A DNA stretch of 35,097 nucleotides from Pseudomonadota bacterium (GTDB lineage: Bacteria > Pseudomonadota > Gammaproteobacteria > Steroidobacterales > Steroidobacteraceae). Location: assembly GCA_021792555.1 (NCBI GenBank), contig JAJYUL010000038.1:1-35097 (forward strand), written 5' to 3'. Made by a program: the position numbers and the translations under genes. Shown in pieces: positions 9,638-18,363 of the stretch. The stretch's first letter is position 1. Every line of letters starts with the position of its first letter. The notes beneath the pieces are model-generated. The model was not told the origin of the DNA. It made no database searches and saw only the letters and a list, made by a program, of their open reading frames with translations.

Positions 9638-10990
9638 CTACAGCGGCTCGACCCACAACTGCAGACCTTCGACCTTCACGATCCGCGCCCGCTGGCCGCG
9701 CTTCAGGGGCGCCGAGGCCATGGCGTTCCACAACTCACCGCCGTAGCGGACCCGCCCGCTCCCCTCGATGTCCTCCTCCGCCTCCACGGTGCCGCCGACC
9801 ATGGCCTGCACGCCGGTCGTCGGCGGGCGGCGCAGCGCGCGGGTGCCAAGATACACGATCCCGAGGATGACCAGCCCTGCGACGAAGGCGACCGCCCCGA
9901 TCAGCGCGCGGCTCAAGTGCATGCCGGGTACTCCGGAGTCGAACAGAACGAGCGACCCGACCACGAAGGCGATCAGCCCGCCGATGCCGAGCGAGCCGTA
10001 GGTCGGAAAGAAGAACTCCCCGGCCATCATGGCCGAACCGACCCCGATCAGCGCAAGTCCCGCGAAATCGGTCGGCAGCAGCTGGAAGGCGAACAGCGCC
10101 ACGAGCAGCGCAATCACCCCGACCACCCCCGGCAGCACCCCGCCGGGATGCAAGCCCTCGAAGATCAGCCCCCAGATGCCGATCAGGAGCAGTCCGTAGG
10201 CGATCATCGGGTTGGTGATGACCGCCAGCACGCGCGTGCGCCAGCCCGGCTTCAGCCACACCACCGTAACGCCCGTGCTCGCCAGAGTCACCGCATGGCC
10301 GTGCAGCATGACGGTCCGGCCATTCAGCTCACCGAGCAGGCTCGCCAGGTCGGGCGCGATGAGATCGACGACGTGCTCGCGCAGCGCGTCCTCGGCCGGC
10401 AGACTCGCCGCGCCGCGCACCGCCTGCTCGGCCCACTTGACGTTGCGCCCGCGCAGCTCGGCAAGCGAGCGGATGTAGGCGATGGAGTCGTTGAGAATCT
10501 TGCGCTGCTCGGCGCTCATCGGCGGACCCGACGATGCGCCGCTCTTGCCCGTAGGCGGCGCGGGCTCCGAGCCGCCGAGCGAGACCGGGGTGGCCGCCCC
10601 GACGTTCGTGGCCGGGGCCATGGCCGCGATGGGACAGGCGTAGAGAATGTACGTGCCCGCGCTCGCAGCGCGCGCTCCGGAGGGCGCGACGTAGCCCACC
10701 ACGGGCATGGGAGCGGCGAGGATGGCCTTGATGATCTCGCGCATCGAGGTCTCGAGGCCGCCCGGGGTGTCGATGCGCAGAATGACGAACGGGGCGGCGC
10801 GCGAGGCGGCCGTCCGCAGACCCTCCACCACGTAGCGGGCCGTGGCCGGTCCGATGGCGCCGCGCAACTCCAGCCCGATCGCCGCCCGCCCGGATGCCGG
10901 GACGATGCCACCCGGAGCGGACGGCGCCGCCCGCGCCGCCGGGAGCGCTCCGGCGAGCAGCACCATCATCGCAATGAGCGGCGCTCTCAT
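9638..10990 (-). CDS. nfeD: NfeD family membrane-bound serine protease (long form, ClpP-class)
   Basis: The 450-residue protein starts at ATG 10990, chosen because it begins with a signal peptide ('MRAPLIAMMVLLAGALPAARA'). A ClpP-fold protease domain follows, with 'FVILRIDTPGGLETSMREI' (68-86), the nucleophile Ser in 'GARAASAGTYIL' (S110) and the general-base Lys in 'RKILNDSIAYIRSLAELRG' (K164). Several transmembrane helices come next (about 235-400). A C-terminal OB-fold NfeD domain contains 'MVGGTVEAEEDIEGSGRVR' and 'KRGQRARIVKVEGLQLWVEP'. The archaeal homologue PH1510 is a Ser-Lys protease cutting stomatin C-termini. Its substrate here is presumably the slipin encoded just downstream (inference). 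The SDR gene ends 75 nt upstream. Confidence 0.93.
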   Translation of the reverse strand: MRAPLIAMMVLLAGALPAARAAPSAPGGIVPASGRAAIGLELRGAIGPATARYVVEGLRTAASRAAPFVILRIDTPGGLETSMREIIKAILAAPMPVVGYVAPSGARAASAGTYILYACPIAAMAPATNVGAATPVSLGGSEPAPPTGKSGASSGPPMSAEQRKILNDSIAYIRSLAELRGRNVKWAEQAVRGAASLPAEDALREHVVDLIAPDLASLLGELNGRTVMLHGHAVTLASTGVTVVWLKPGWRTRVLAVITNPMIAYGLLLIGIWGLIFEGLHPGGVLPGVVGVIALLVALFAFQLLPTDFAGLALIGVGSAMMAGEFFFPTYGSLGIGGLIAFVVGSLVLFDSGVPGMHLSRALIGAVAFVAGLVILGIVYLGTRALRRPPTTGVQAMVGGTVEAEEDIEGSGRVRYGGELWNAMASAPLKRGQRARIVKVEGLQLWVEPL

Positions 10991-11065
10991 GGGAGCATTA
11001 TCCTCGCGCCACCGGGGCAGGCAACCCGGGCCAAGACCCACGGATCGGGCGGCACGCGGCGCGCG

Positions 11066-11821
11066 CTACCACTCGCGGTTCATCTGCTCGAAACGCCGGT
11101 CGATCTCGTTGCGGGAGGCGCGGATGACGTCGGCGCTGAACCCGTAGCCGATCTCCGGCACGTCCGCCTCCAGATCGGCCATGACCACCGCCACGAACTC
11201 CGCCGGCTCGAGGTCGATCTTGAACTGTGGCCGGCGCGCTCGGCCCTCGGGGTTCAGCCCGGTGTTGACTGCGGGCGGCACCACCTCGAACACCTGGATG
11301 CCGATGGGGGCGAGCTGACGGCGCAGCGCCATGCTGAAGGCGTGCAGGCCTGCCTTGGTGGCGCTGTAGACCGGCATGCGCGCCGAGGGCACGAACCCGA
11401 GACCGGAGGTGATGTTGATGATGGCGGCGGGACGCTTGCCGGCGATGAGCGGCACCATCAGGCCCGCGAGCAGGATCGGCGCCTCGAGATTGACGCGCAC
11501 CTCGTTCTCCCCGGCGAGGAAGTCGTTCGCGCCGCGGGTAAAATCGATGTCGCGCTGGATGCCCGCATTGTTGACGAGGACGTTCACCCGCTCGAACCGG
11601 TCGGCCACCCAGAGCGCGAGCTCCTGACAGCCCGCGACGTCGGAGAGGTCCGAAACCTTGGTGTGCAGCGCCGGATGCCTGCGCTGCGCGGCCTCGAGCC
11701 GCTCCTCGCTGCGGCCGCAGATGATCACTTCGCTGCCGCGCTGCACGAACGCCTCGGCCAGAGCGAGCCCGATGCCGCTGCTGCCGCCGGTGATCAGCAC
11801 CGTATTGGCCGAGAGTCTCAT
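11066..11821 (-). CDS. Short-chain dehydrogenase/reductase, DltE-like
   Basis: The 251-residue classical SDR has the NAD(P)-binding 'TGGSSGIG' (11-18), 'NNAG' (84-87), catalytic Ser in 'NITSGLG' (S139) and 'YSATK' (Y152, K156). The sequence 'LVNNAGIQRDIDF' together with 'MPVYSATKAGLHAFSMALR' resembles the DltE-like SDR subgroup. The substrate is unknown. The start ATG (11821-11819) overlaps the TGA of the upstream SagB-type gene as ATGA. This makes co-translation likely and rules out the longer in-frame extension. G35-R36-S37 after the second strand ('IICGRSEERL') suggests NADPH preference; that is inference. Confidence 0.9.
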   Translation of the reverse strand: MRLSANTVLITGGSSGIGLALAEAFVQRGSEVIICGRSEERLEAAQRRHPALHTKVSDLSDVAGCQELALWVADRFERVNVLVNNAGIQRDIDFTRGANDFLAGENEVRVNLEAPILLAGLMVPLIAGKRPAAIINITSGLGFVPSARMPVYSATKAGLHAFSMALRRQLAPIGIQVFEVVPPAVNTGLNPEGRARRPQFKIDLEPAEFVAVVMADLEADVPEIGYGFSADVIRASRNEIDRRFEQMNREW

Positions 11822-12525
11822 CGGCGCCCTCCGCGCACCCGCCGCGGCGGATAGCCCACCGTCTGCGCGAACAGCACACGCTGTCCGGCCTCGAGCGGCA
11901 GGCGCTCCGCGAGCCCCTGACGGTCGCAGTTGTGGAACCACGCGCCGAGCCCCGTGGCGGCGGCGAACAGATAGACGTTGGCGGCGATGAGGCCCGTGTC
12001 GACGTAATAATAGGAGCGCTGCACGTCCGGATCGCGCAGGCCCGGTTCCTGCAAGCCGCGCGTGTGCACGAGCCGATCGACGTCGGCGACGTAGATCAGC
12101 CGCACCGCCGCCCTCGCGCCCGGATCGCTAGGCGATTGTCCGCGGCTGATGGCCAACTTGCGCAGATCCTCGGGCACCACCAGCTCAAGACGATGCTGCG
12201 GCGCGTCGTACCGGTAGGTGCCATCGGCCAACGCGACATAGAGGTCGATTTCCTGGGAGTTGCTGGCGGAGGCGGCGGTGCGCCCCACCGCGCCGAACGG
12301 CCCGCGCTCGCGGTTCACCCCGAAGGCCGCCCAGAGTAGTTCGGAGAGTACCTCGGGCGAGAGCGCACGGTCACTGAACGCGCGGGTTGTCTGACGCCGT
12401 CGCAGCGCGCGGATCAGCAGATTGCGCGCCGCGCTGCGCAGCCGAGGCAGCCGCGCCGCGGCCGCCTCCGCCGCGGGCTGATGCGGCGCGGAACGCGCCG
12501 GCCGTGCCGATCGTTTCGGTCGCAT
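11818..12525 (-). CDS. Nitroreductase-family protein, SagB/ThcOx type
   Basis: The 235-residue protein has an Arg/Ala-rich N-terminal extension of about 40 residues, then a nitroreductase-fold FMN domain. It opens with 'RRRQTTRAFSDRALSPEVLSELLWAAFGVNR', close to the SagB/ThcOx-type pattern 'RRS.R.F...pLs..eLs.LLWAa.G'. Later blocks are 'SASNSQEIDLYVAL' and 'DTGLIAANVYLFAAATGLGAW'. SagB proteins oxidise azolines in thiazole/oxazole-modified peptides, but stand-alone homologues of unknown function are common, and no YcaO or precursor peptide is visible here. ATG 12525 is preferred over an upstream GTG at 12531 because AGGTG sits at a good distance before it. The gene overlaps the SDR by 4 nt. 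Confidence 0.82.
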   Translation of the reverse strand: MRPKRSARPARSAPHQPAAEAAAARLPRLRSAARNLLIRALRRRQTTRAFSDRALSPEVLSELLWAAFGVNRERGPFGAVGRTAASASNSQEIDLYVALADGTYRYDAPQHRLELVVPEDLRKLAISRGQSPSDPGARAAVRLIYVADVDRLVHTRGLQEPGLRDPDVQRSYYYVDTGLIAANVYLFAAATGLGAWFHNCDRQGLAERLPLEAGQRVLFAQTVGYPPRRVRGGRR

Positions 12526-12616
12526 GGGCACACCTGAGCGGGAAGCTCCGACCGATGGACCTTACGGCGCGCGGTCGGCCCGGGACAGTGTGGTTTTCCC
12601 GTAGCGCCCGGATGCG

Positions 12617-12633
12617 CCGCCGCCCGACGGCGG
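12617..12633. terminator. Stem-loop just after the GNAT gene
   Basis: CCGCCG (12617-12622), loop CCCGA, CGGCGG (12628-12633) form a perfect 6-bp GC hairpin 6 nt beyond the GNAT stop on the minus strand. There is no U-tract, so intrinsic termination is uncertain; it may stabilise the 3' end or act with Rho. Confidence 0.4.
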
Positions 12634-12639
12634 TCTGGC

Positions 12640-13122
12640 TCAACTGCCGAGCGACTTGACGTACACGCGCTGCGTCTTGGCGAGCACGTATTCGAGCTTC
12701 GGGTAGAAGAAGTGCGCCTCCGGGCGCACGGCATTCGAGCGCACCACGATCCGCGCAAGACCCGCGGCCCGGCTCCACTGCTCGGCCGCCGCGACCAGCT
12801 GCCGGCCAGCGCCCCCGCGGCGGGCGGCCGCGCCGACGACGAGCCCGAGGATCTCGGCGCTCTCACCGGACTCGAGCCAGATTCCGCGGCCGACGTGTAC
12901 CCACCCGAGCAGGGCTGCCGAAGCATTCCCCGCCGGCCCGCCGGCAGGCTCCGCCACGAACACCGCGTGATCGGCGCTTGCGCCGAGCTTCTGCAGCCGC
13001 TCGCGCATTGCCGCGGCGTCGCTCGGATAGCCGAGCTGCCCCGACAGCCGCGCCAGCTCCGGGGCATCCGCCTCACAGGCGGGTCTGATGCGCATCGTCG
13101 CGGGCGGCGCGTCTGCGCTCAT
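12640..13122 (-). CDS. GNAT family N-acetyltransferase
   Basis: The 160-residue GNAT-fold acetyltransferase begins with 'MRIRPACEADAPELARLSGQLGYP', the usual first strand and helix. The acetyl-CoA-binding motif A is 'ILGLVVGAAARRGGAGRQLVAAAE', with RRGGAG as the pyrophosphate loop, followed by 'ARIVVRSNAVRPEAHFFYPKLEYV'. The start ATG at 13122 overlaps the stop of the S9 peptidase gene (ATGA); a second Met at 13095 begins exactly at the domain. Because of the overlap the two genes are probably co-translated. The substrate cannot be read from the sequence. Confidence 0.87.
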   Translation of the reverse strand: MSADAPPATMRIRPACEADAPELARLSGQLGYPSDAAAMRERLQKLGASADHAVFVAEPAGGPAGNASAALLGWVHVGRGIWLESGESAEILGLVVGAAARRGGAGRQLVAAAEQWSRAAGLARIVVRSNAVRPEAHFFYPKLEYVLAKTQRVYVKSLGS

Positions 13123-15134
13123 TTCAGGTAGCGCTTCATCCAATCGACCCAGCGGCGGTAGACGTCGCACTGGCGCACGATGTCCGACGGGAAATGCGTA
13201 TGGGCCGGATAGGCGTAGAACCTGACCGTCACACCGTTGTCGCGCAGCGCGTGGTACCACTCGTAGCTGTTCACCAGCGGCACGTTGGGATCGAAGACAT
13301 CGCCCATGATGAGCGTCGGCGCCTTGACGTTGAGCGCATAGGCGATCGGCGACTGCGCGCGCCAGATGCGGTAGTACCGCTTCGTCCAGGGCGAGCCGCC
13401 GAAGAAATACTCATCGCCCTGCTGGTAGTAGGCGATGGTGTAGTCCATCACCCAGTCGTTGAGCGCCGCGCCGGAGACGGCCGCCTTCCATACGCGCGGA
13501 TAGTGACCGGTCAGCCAGTCGGTCATGTAGCCGCCGTACGACCAGCCGCTCACCCCGATGCGGCCGGGCTGCACGATGCCGAGCTTCTCGACGGCGGCGA
13601 GTCCCGCCATCACGTCCTGGCCCGGGCCCTCGCCGGTATCCCGGTAGATCGCGTGCTGGTACGCGTCGCCGAGATTGGTGCTGCCGCGGTAGTTGGGCTG
13701 GAAGACCACGAAGTCCGCCGCCGCGAGCAGCTGCGCAAGGGAGGCGAAAGCGTTCGTGGAGGCCCCTTCCGGACCGCCGTGGATCAGGAGCACCAGCGGA
13801 TACTTCCGACCCGCCTGGTAGTGCGGCGGATAGGTGAGCACGCCATCCTCGTGAAAGCGGCCGGGACCCTGCCAGGCGATGCCCGTGGTGCGCCCGAGCG
13901 AGAGCTTCGCGAGAAAGCCGTTGAGATCGGTCAGCCGGCGGGGCGGCGCCGCGGTCGAGGTCATGACGTACAGCTCATCCGCACGGCGCGCCGTGCGCCC
14001 GATGAAGGCGATCACGCCGTTGGCTGAGACGCTCGGCTGACTGACGACGTCGACGCCGGCGAGGTCGAGCTCTTGGGCGGCGCCCTCGAGCGGCTGCTGC
14101 CACATGACCGAGCGCGTGCCGTCCTCGCCCGTGAGCAGAAGACCGCGGCCGCCGGGCAGCCACGCGTAGGTATCGATATTGCGCGCGAGCGCGCGTGTCG
14201 CGTCGAAGGTCTTGCCGCCGACCTTGACGTAGACCGCGGTGCCGTTGTTCTCATCGCCGTTGCGCGGCCGCATGAAGGCCAGGGCGCCGCCCGCGGGCGC
14301 ATAGCGCATCAGCATCGAGCCCTCGAGCGGCACGAGTGTGGCGGGCGTGCCCCCGCCCGCGCCCACGGTGTCGATGACCGACTTGAACGACAGCGCCCAG
14401 AACGGATCCGGGAAGCGGGCGAAGACGATCGAGCGGCCATCCGGGCTCCAGGCCGGCGCCGGCTGCGGATCCTGCTGATCGGTATCGAGACTGAACGGGC
14501 CGTGGGTCAGGCGCCTGGCCTTGCCCCCGGCGCTCGGCACGACCCACAGCTGCGAGCGCGCCGCCGCCGCGTGCACCATGAAGTTGTTGTCGGTGACCCG
14601 GAAGACATTGTCATGCGCCTTGAGCGCCTTCTGGTTCGGCGGCTCGTTCTTGGCGATGTAGGCGATACGCTTGCCGTCGGGACTCCAGGCAAACGAGATG
14701 ACGCCGCGCTTGGCGTCGGTCACGCGCAGGGCGTCTCCCCCGTCCATGGGCATCACGAAAACCTGATCGTATGCCTTGGCGGGCTTGCCCGCCGCGAGCG
14801 GCGGGGCGGGCACACGCGCGATGAAGGCCAGGCGATGTCCGTGCGGCGACCAGCGCGGCGCGTGCACCTCCTTGCGGTAGCGGGTGAGCGGGCGCAGCGC
14901 ACCGGTCGCGACGTCGACAAGATCGATCTGCTGGTCGGGCTTGTCGCTCTTCCAGTCGGGCCGCGAGACGACGACGGCAATCTCGCGCCCGTCGGGCGCA
15001 ATCCGCGGATCACTCAAGGTGACGATGCGGCGCACGTCCTTGAGCTGGAAATCGCGTGCCGAGGCGTGAGCCACGGCGAGCGTGCATGCCGCCACCGCCG
15101 CTGTGGCAATCGTCCGGATTGTGCCGTTCGCCAT
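13119..15134 (-). CDS. Secreted S9 family peptidase (acylaminoacyl/dipeptidyl peptidase-like)
   Basis: The 671-residue prolyl-oligopeptidase-family enzyme has a signal peptide ('MANGTIRTIATAAVAACTLAVAHASA'), so it is periplasmic or exported. An N-terminal beta-propeller (about 30-400) contains TolB/WD40-like repeats such as 'APRWSPHGHRLAFIA', 'SFAWSPDGKRIAYIA' and 'APAWSPDGRSIVFAR'. The alpha/beta-hydrolase domain has 'LLIHGGPEG', the nucleophile elbow 'GWSYGGYM' (Ser532), Asp615 in 'FDPNVP' and His647 in 'AHTHFP', completing a catalytic triad. It is likely to degrade short peptides for nutrition. ATG 15134 has AAAGG upstream. A 222-nt gap before it holds a stem-loop and a weak promoter candidate. 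Its stop overlaps the GNAT gene start. Confidence 0.93.
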   Translation of the reverse strand: MANGTIRTIATAAVAACTLAVAHASARDFQLKDVRRIVTLSDPRIAPDGREIAVVVSRPDWKSDKPDQQIDLVDVATGALRPLTRYRKEVHAPRWSPHGHRLAFIARVPAPPLAAGKPAKAYDQVFVMPMDGGDALRVTDAKRGVISFAWSPDGKRIAYIAKNEPPNQKALKAHDNVFRVTDNNFMVHAAAARSQLWVVPSAGGKARRLTHGPFSLDTDQQDPQPAPAWSPDGRSIVFARFPDPFWALSFKSVIDTVGAGGGTPATLVPLEGSMLMRYAPAGGALAFMRPRNGDENNGTAVYVKVGGKTFDATRALARNIDTYAWLPGGRGLLLTGEDGTRSVMWQQPLEGAAQELDLAGVDVVSQPSVSANGVIAFIGRTARRADELYVMTSTAAPPRRLTDLNGFLAKLSLGRTTGIAWQGPGRFHEDGVLTYPPHYQAGRKYPLVLLIHGGPEGASTNAFASLAQLLAAADFVVFQPNYRGSTNLGDAYQHAIYRDTGEGPGQDVMAGLAAVEKLGIVQPGRIGVSGWSYGGYMTDWLTGHYPRVWKAAVSGAALNDWVMDYTIAYYQQGDEYFFGGSPWTKRYYRIWRAQSPIAYALNVKAPTLIMGDVFDPNVPLVNSYEWYHALRDNGVTVRFYAYPAHTHFPSDIVRQCDVYRRWVDWMKRYLK

Positions 15135-15171
15135 GAGACGCCTTTCTGCTGCGCAAGTTCTCGACGGTGTG

Positions 15172-15197
15172 CCGGCCGCGCCGATGGCTGCGGCCGG
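15172..15197. repeat. Perfect 8-bp inverted repeat in the S9 peptidase leader
   Basis: CCGGCCGC (15172-15179), a 10-nt loop and GCGGCCGG (15190-15197) lie 38 nt before the start codon. On the minus strand this would be a stable hairpin in the mRNA leader, extendable by two G-U pairs. It could also be a protein-binding site; GC-rich chance is possible. Confidence 0.45.
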
Positions 15198-15232
15198 TGC
15201 GGCAGACGCCGTGCGGTGCTGCCCCTGAAATC

Positions 15233-15261
15233 ATTCTCGCCTCGCCCCGCGGCACCCGCAA
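15233..15261 (-). promoter_or_regulatory. Weak sigma70-like promoter candidate for the S9 peptidase gene
   Basis: On the minus strand TTGCGG (15261-15256) and GAGAAT (15238-15233) are separated by 17 nt, about 100 nt before the start codon and upstream of the leader hairpin. The hexamers match the consensus only partly. Confidence 0.28.
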
Positions 15262-15356
15262 GCCGAGCCCCGGCAGCGGGCGAAGGTGCGGATCGGCGCA
15301 GGCGCGGCGGCCGGCTCGCGATCAGCCATCTGCACACGCTGGCGAGCGCGCGCCGG

Positions 15357-16052
15357 TCACTGGGGCTCGGCGCGCCGCAACACCCGCACGTTCATCTCGG
15401 TACGCACCTCGAAGCCGAGCGAGCGGTACAGCGTGATGGCCGGCGTGTTGGTTTTCCAGGCCTGCAGGAACGCCTGCTCACCGCGCTGGTGGATGGCGGC
15501 GGTCACCGCGGCCGTCAGCCGGCGCGCGAAACCCCGCCCCCGGAAGTCAGGATGCGTGCAGACCGCGCTCACCTCGGTGTATCCCGGGAAGCTGAACCGC
15601 TCCCCGGCCATGGCCGCAAGCCGCCCGTCGATGCGGATGCCGAGGAACCGTCCGAGCGTGTGCGTGCGCGACTCGAACGGGCCCGGCTCGGTGAGCCGCG
15701 CGAGCGCGAACATCTCGGCCGCGTCGCGCTCGGTCAGCGTGAGCAGCGGCTCCGGGCCGGCAGGGACGTCGATCGTGCGCGGCGCCATCATCTGCACGCC
15801 CTGCAGGCCGCGCTCCACCGCGAGGCCCCTCGGCACGATGACCGGCTGCGCCTGCGCGATGCAGATGCGCTCGCCGGGCCCGACCAGGGCAGCGAGCTCA
15901 GCGAGGGCCGCGTCGGACTCGTCGCGCTGCCCGGCGAATACACTGAACTGCGGGCGGTAGCGCCGGGCGAGCGTCCCGCCTGCGGCGAGGGAGGCGTGCC
16001 GCGAGACGAGGCTCGCCCACACGGGACGATCGAGGGGAGTCGGATCGGACAC
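15357..16052 (-). CDS. GNAT family N-acetyltransferase (FR47-like)
   Basis: The 231-residue protein has a less conserved N-terminal half and a C-terminal GNAT/FR47-like domain. The latter has 'YTEVSAVCTHPDFRGRGFARRLTAAVTAAI' (acetyl-CoA loop RGRGFA), 'QAFLQAWKTNTPAITLYRSLGFEVRTEM', a strand-helix pattern typical of this subgroup. The start is GTG (16052-16050), 17 nt after ygiQ, so it is probably the last gene of that transcript. 'GRFLGIRIDGRLAAMAGERF' matches the domain's first strands. The acceptor substrate is unknown. Confidence 0.88.
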   Translation of the reverse strand: MSDPTPLDRPVWASLVSRHASLAAGGTLARRYRPQFSVFAGQRDESDAALAELAALVGPGERICIAQAQPVIVPRGLAVERGLQGVQMMAPRTIDVPAGPEPLLTLTERDAAEMFALARLTEPGPFESRTHTLGRFLGIRIDGRLAAMAGERFSFPGYTEVSAVCTHPDFRGRGFARRLTAAVTAAIHQRGEQAFLQAWKTNTPAITLYRSLGFEVRTEMNVRVLRRAEPQ

Positions 16053-16069
16053 GGCGGCCGCTCGCGGGA

Positions 16070-18214
16070 TCAGCGCCGCGGCGTGCGCGGCAAGCCGGTG
16101 TGCTGAGTGCGAAACGGCAGGGGCCGCTTCGCGCGAGCAGCGGGCGCGGGCGCGCCGCGCCGGCCCTCGTGGGCCGCACCGGTGCCCGGCGGCTGATACG
16201 CCGGCACCAGCTGCTGCTTGCCGCTGCCGATGAGCTCGGCCCGCCCCATGCGGCGCAGCGCTTCACGCAGCATCGGCCAGTTGTTCGGATCGTGGTAACG
16301 CAGGAACGCCTTGTGCAGGCGGCGCACCTTAAGGCCCTTCGGCACCTGCACATCCCCGCCACTGCGGCGCACGCGCTTCAGCGGATTCTTGCCCGAGTGA
16401 TACATGGCCGTGGCGCTCGCCATGGGCGAGGGCAGGAACGCCTGCACCTGATCGGCGCGAAAGCCATTGCGCTTCAGCCACAGCGCCAGTTCGAGCATAT
16501 CCTCATCGCTCGTGCCCGGATGCGCGGCGATGAAGTACGGGATGAGGTACTGCTCCTTGCCGGCCTCGCGCGAGTAACGGTCGAACAGCTCCTTGAAGCG
16601 GTAGTAGGCGCCGATTCCGGGCTTCATCATCATCGACAGCGGCCCCTCGGAAATCGCCTCCGGGGCGATCTTGAGGTACCCGCCGGTGTGATGCTGCGCG
16701 AGCTCCTTGACGTACTCGGGCGACTCGACGGCAAGGTCGTAGCGCACGCCCGAGGCAATGAGCACCTTGCGGATCCCGGGCAGCTCGCGCACCTTGCGGT
16801 ACAGCGCAACGAGCGGCGCGTGATCGGTGTTGAGGTTCGGACAGATCCCCGGATAGACGCAGGAGGGACGGCGGCAGGCGCTCTCGATCTGCCGGCTGCG
16901 GCAGGCGAGCCGGTACATGTTGGCCGTCGGCCCGCCGAGGTCGGAAATCACGCCCGTGAAGCCCGGCACGCGGTCGCGGATGTCCTCGACCTCGCGCAGG
17001 ATCGACTGCTCGGAGCGGTTCTGGATGACGCGCCCCTCGTGCTCGGTGATCGAGCAGAACGAGCACCCGCCGAAGCAGCCGCGCTGGATCGCCACCGAGA
17101 AGCGGATCATCTTGTAGGCCGGGATGTTGGCCTCGCCGTAGCTCGGGTGCGGGCGGCGCTGATACGGCCGGTCGTACACCCAATCCATCTCGGCGGTGGT
17201 GAGCGGGATGGGCGGCGGGTTCAGCCAGACATCGACGTCGCCGTGGCGCTGCACGAGCGCGCGCGCGTTGCCGGGGTTCGCCTCCAGATGCAGGATACGC
17301 GAGGCGTGCGCATACAACACCGGGTCGGCCGCGACCTGCTCGCAGGAGGGCATGCGGATGACGCTGCGCGCGCGGTCGGCATTCTTCACGCGGCGCACCA
17401 GGCGCACGACGGTCTCGCCGCCGTGCGGCGCGCTCACCGCACCCGGCGCCGGCTGCGGCGCCATGGCGTAGGGATCGGGAAGCGGCTCGAGCGGGCCCGG
17501 CGCATCGAGGTGGGTCGAATCGATCTCGATCCACCCCGGCGGCGCGGCCCTGCGCACGAACGCGGTGCCGCGCACGTCGGTGAGGTCGCGGATCGACTCG
17601 CCGGCGGCGAGGCGATGGGCAATCTCGCACACCTGCCGCTCGCCGCTGCCGTACACGAGCAGATCCGCCTTGGCGTCGAGCAGCACCGAGCGGCGGACCT
17701 TCTCCGACCAGTAATCGAAATGTGCGATCCGCCGCAAAGACGCCTCGATGCCCCCGATGACGATGGGCACGTCCTTGAACGCCTCGCGCACACGCTGCGA
17801 GTAGACGATCACGGACCGGTCGGGACGCTTGCCGCCCGCCCCGCCCGGGGTGTAGGCATCGTCGCTGCGCAGACGGCGGTCGGCCGTGTAGCGGTTGACC
17901 ATCGAGTCCATGTTCCCGCCGGTGATGCCGAAGAACAGGCCTGGCCGTCCGAGCGCGGCGAACGGCTCGGCGCTGTGCCAGTCCGGCTGCGCGATGATGC
18001 CGACCCGAAACCCCTGCCCTTCGAGCACCCGTCCGACGATCGCCATGCCGAAGCTCGGCAGATCCACGTACGCATCGCCCGTGACCAGGATGACATCGCA
18101 GCTGTCCCAGCCGAGCGCGTCCATTTCGGCGCGCGACATGGGCAGAAAAGGCGCTGTTCCGAAGCGTTCGGCCCAGTGCTTGCGGTAGCGGGTGATGTCA
18201 GGTGCGGCGTGCAT
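16070..18214 (-). CDS. ygiQ: YgiQ family radical SAM protein
   Basis: The 714-residue protein has the family size. The radical SAM cluster motif is C-x3-C-x2-C in '[12 protein letters not shown]' (C380, C384, C387), next to '[18 protein letters not shown]'. The N-terminal YgiQ-specific region contains '[23 protein letters not shown]' and '[18 protein letters not shown]', and the central part '[19 protein letters not shown]'. The C-terminus has the family blocks '[23 protein letters not shown]' followed by a basic, low-complexity tail. The biochemical role is not established. The start ATG 18214 matches the family N-terminus; a longer frame upstream has no homology. An extended -10 promoter candidate lies at 18366-18374. 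Confidence 0.95.
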   Translation of the reverse strand: MHAAPDITRYRKHWAERFGTAPFLPMSRAEMDALGWDSCDVILVTGDAYVDLPSFGMAIVGRVLEGQGFRVGIIAQPDWHSAEPFAALGRPGLFFGITGGNMDSMVNRYTADRRLRSDDAYTPGGAGGKRPDRSVIVYSQRVREAFKDVPIVIGGIEASLRRIAHFDYWSEKVRRSVLLDAKADLLVYGSGERQVCEIAHRLAAGESIRDLTDVRGTAFVRRAAPPGWIEIDSTHLDAPGPLEPLPDPYAMAPQPAPGAVSAPHGGETVVRLVRRVKNADRARSVIRMPSCEQVAADPVLYAHASRILHLEANPGNARALVQRHGDVDVWLNPPPIPLTTAEMDWVYDRPYQRRPHPSYGEANIPAYKMIRFSVAIQRGCFGGCSFCSITEHEGRVIQNRSEQSILREVEDIRDRVPGFTGVISDLGGPTANMYRLACRSRQIESACRRPSCVYPGICPNLNTDHAPLVALYRKVRELPGIRKVLIASGVRYDLAVESPEYVKELAQHHTGGYLKIAPEAISEGPLSMMMKPGIGAYYRFKELFDRYSREAGKEQYLIPYFIAAHPGTSDEDMLELALWLKRNGFRADQVQAFLPSPMASATAMYHSGKNPLKRVRRSGGDVQVPKGLKVRRLHKAFLRYHDPNNWPMLREALRRMGRAELIGSGKQQLVPAYQPPGTGAAHEGRRGAPAPAARAKRPLPFRTQHTGLPRTPRR

Positions 18215-18363
18215 GGCGTCAGCAAGTGGGGGCGCAGCGCGCCGGTGGCACACGGATCGCGCCCGGCGATCCGCAGCGATGATGGATGAGAAGTCGCCGC
18301 CGCGGTCCGCGCGATGCGCCGCGGGCCAGAGCGCGAGCCCGGCCGGCAACCCCTTGAGAAATA

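Noticed and set aside
9611-11854. Open frame of 747 codons on the plus strand
   Set aside because: Antisense to nfeD and the SDR gene, rich in Arg, Gly, His and Gln and without recognisable domains.
11818-12525. Thiazole/oxazole-modified peptide biosynthetic cluster around the SagB-like gene
   Set aside because: No YcaO cyclodehydratase, E1-like partner, transporter or precursor peptide was found within 10 kb on either side.
16100-18289. Open frame of 729 codons on the plus strand
   Set aside because: Antisense shadow of ygiQ, which has the radical SAM cysteine motif and the full family length.
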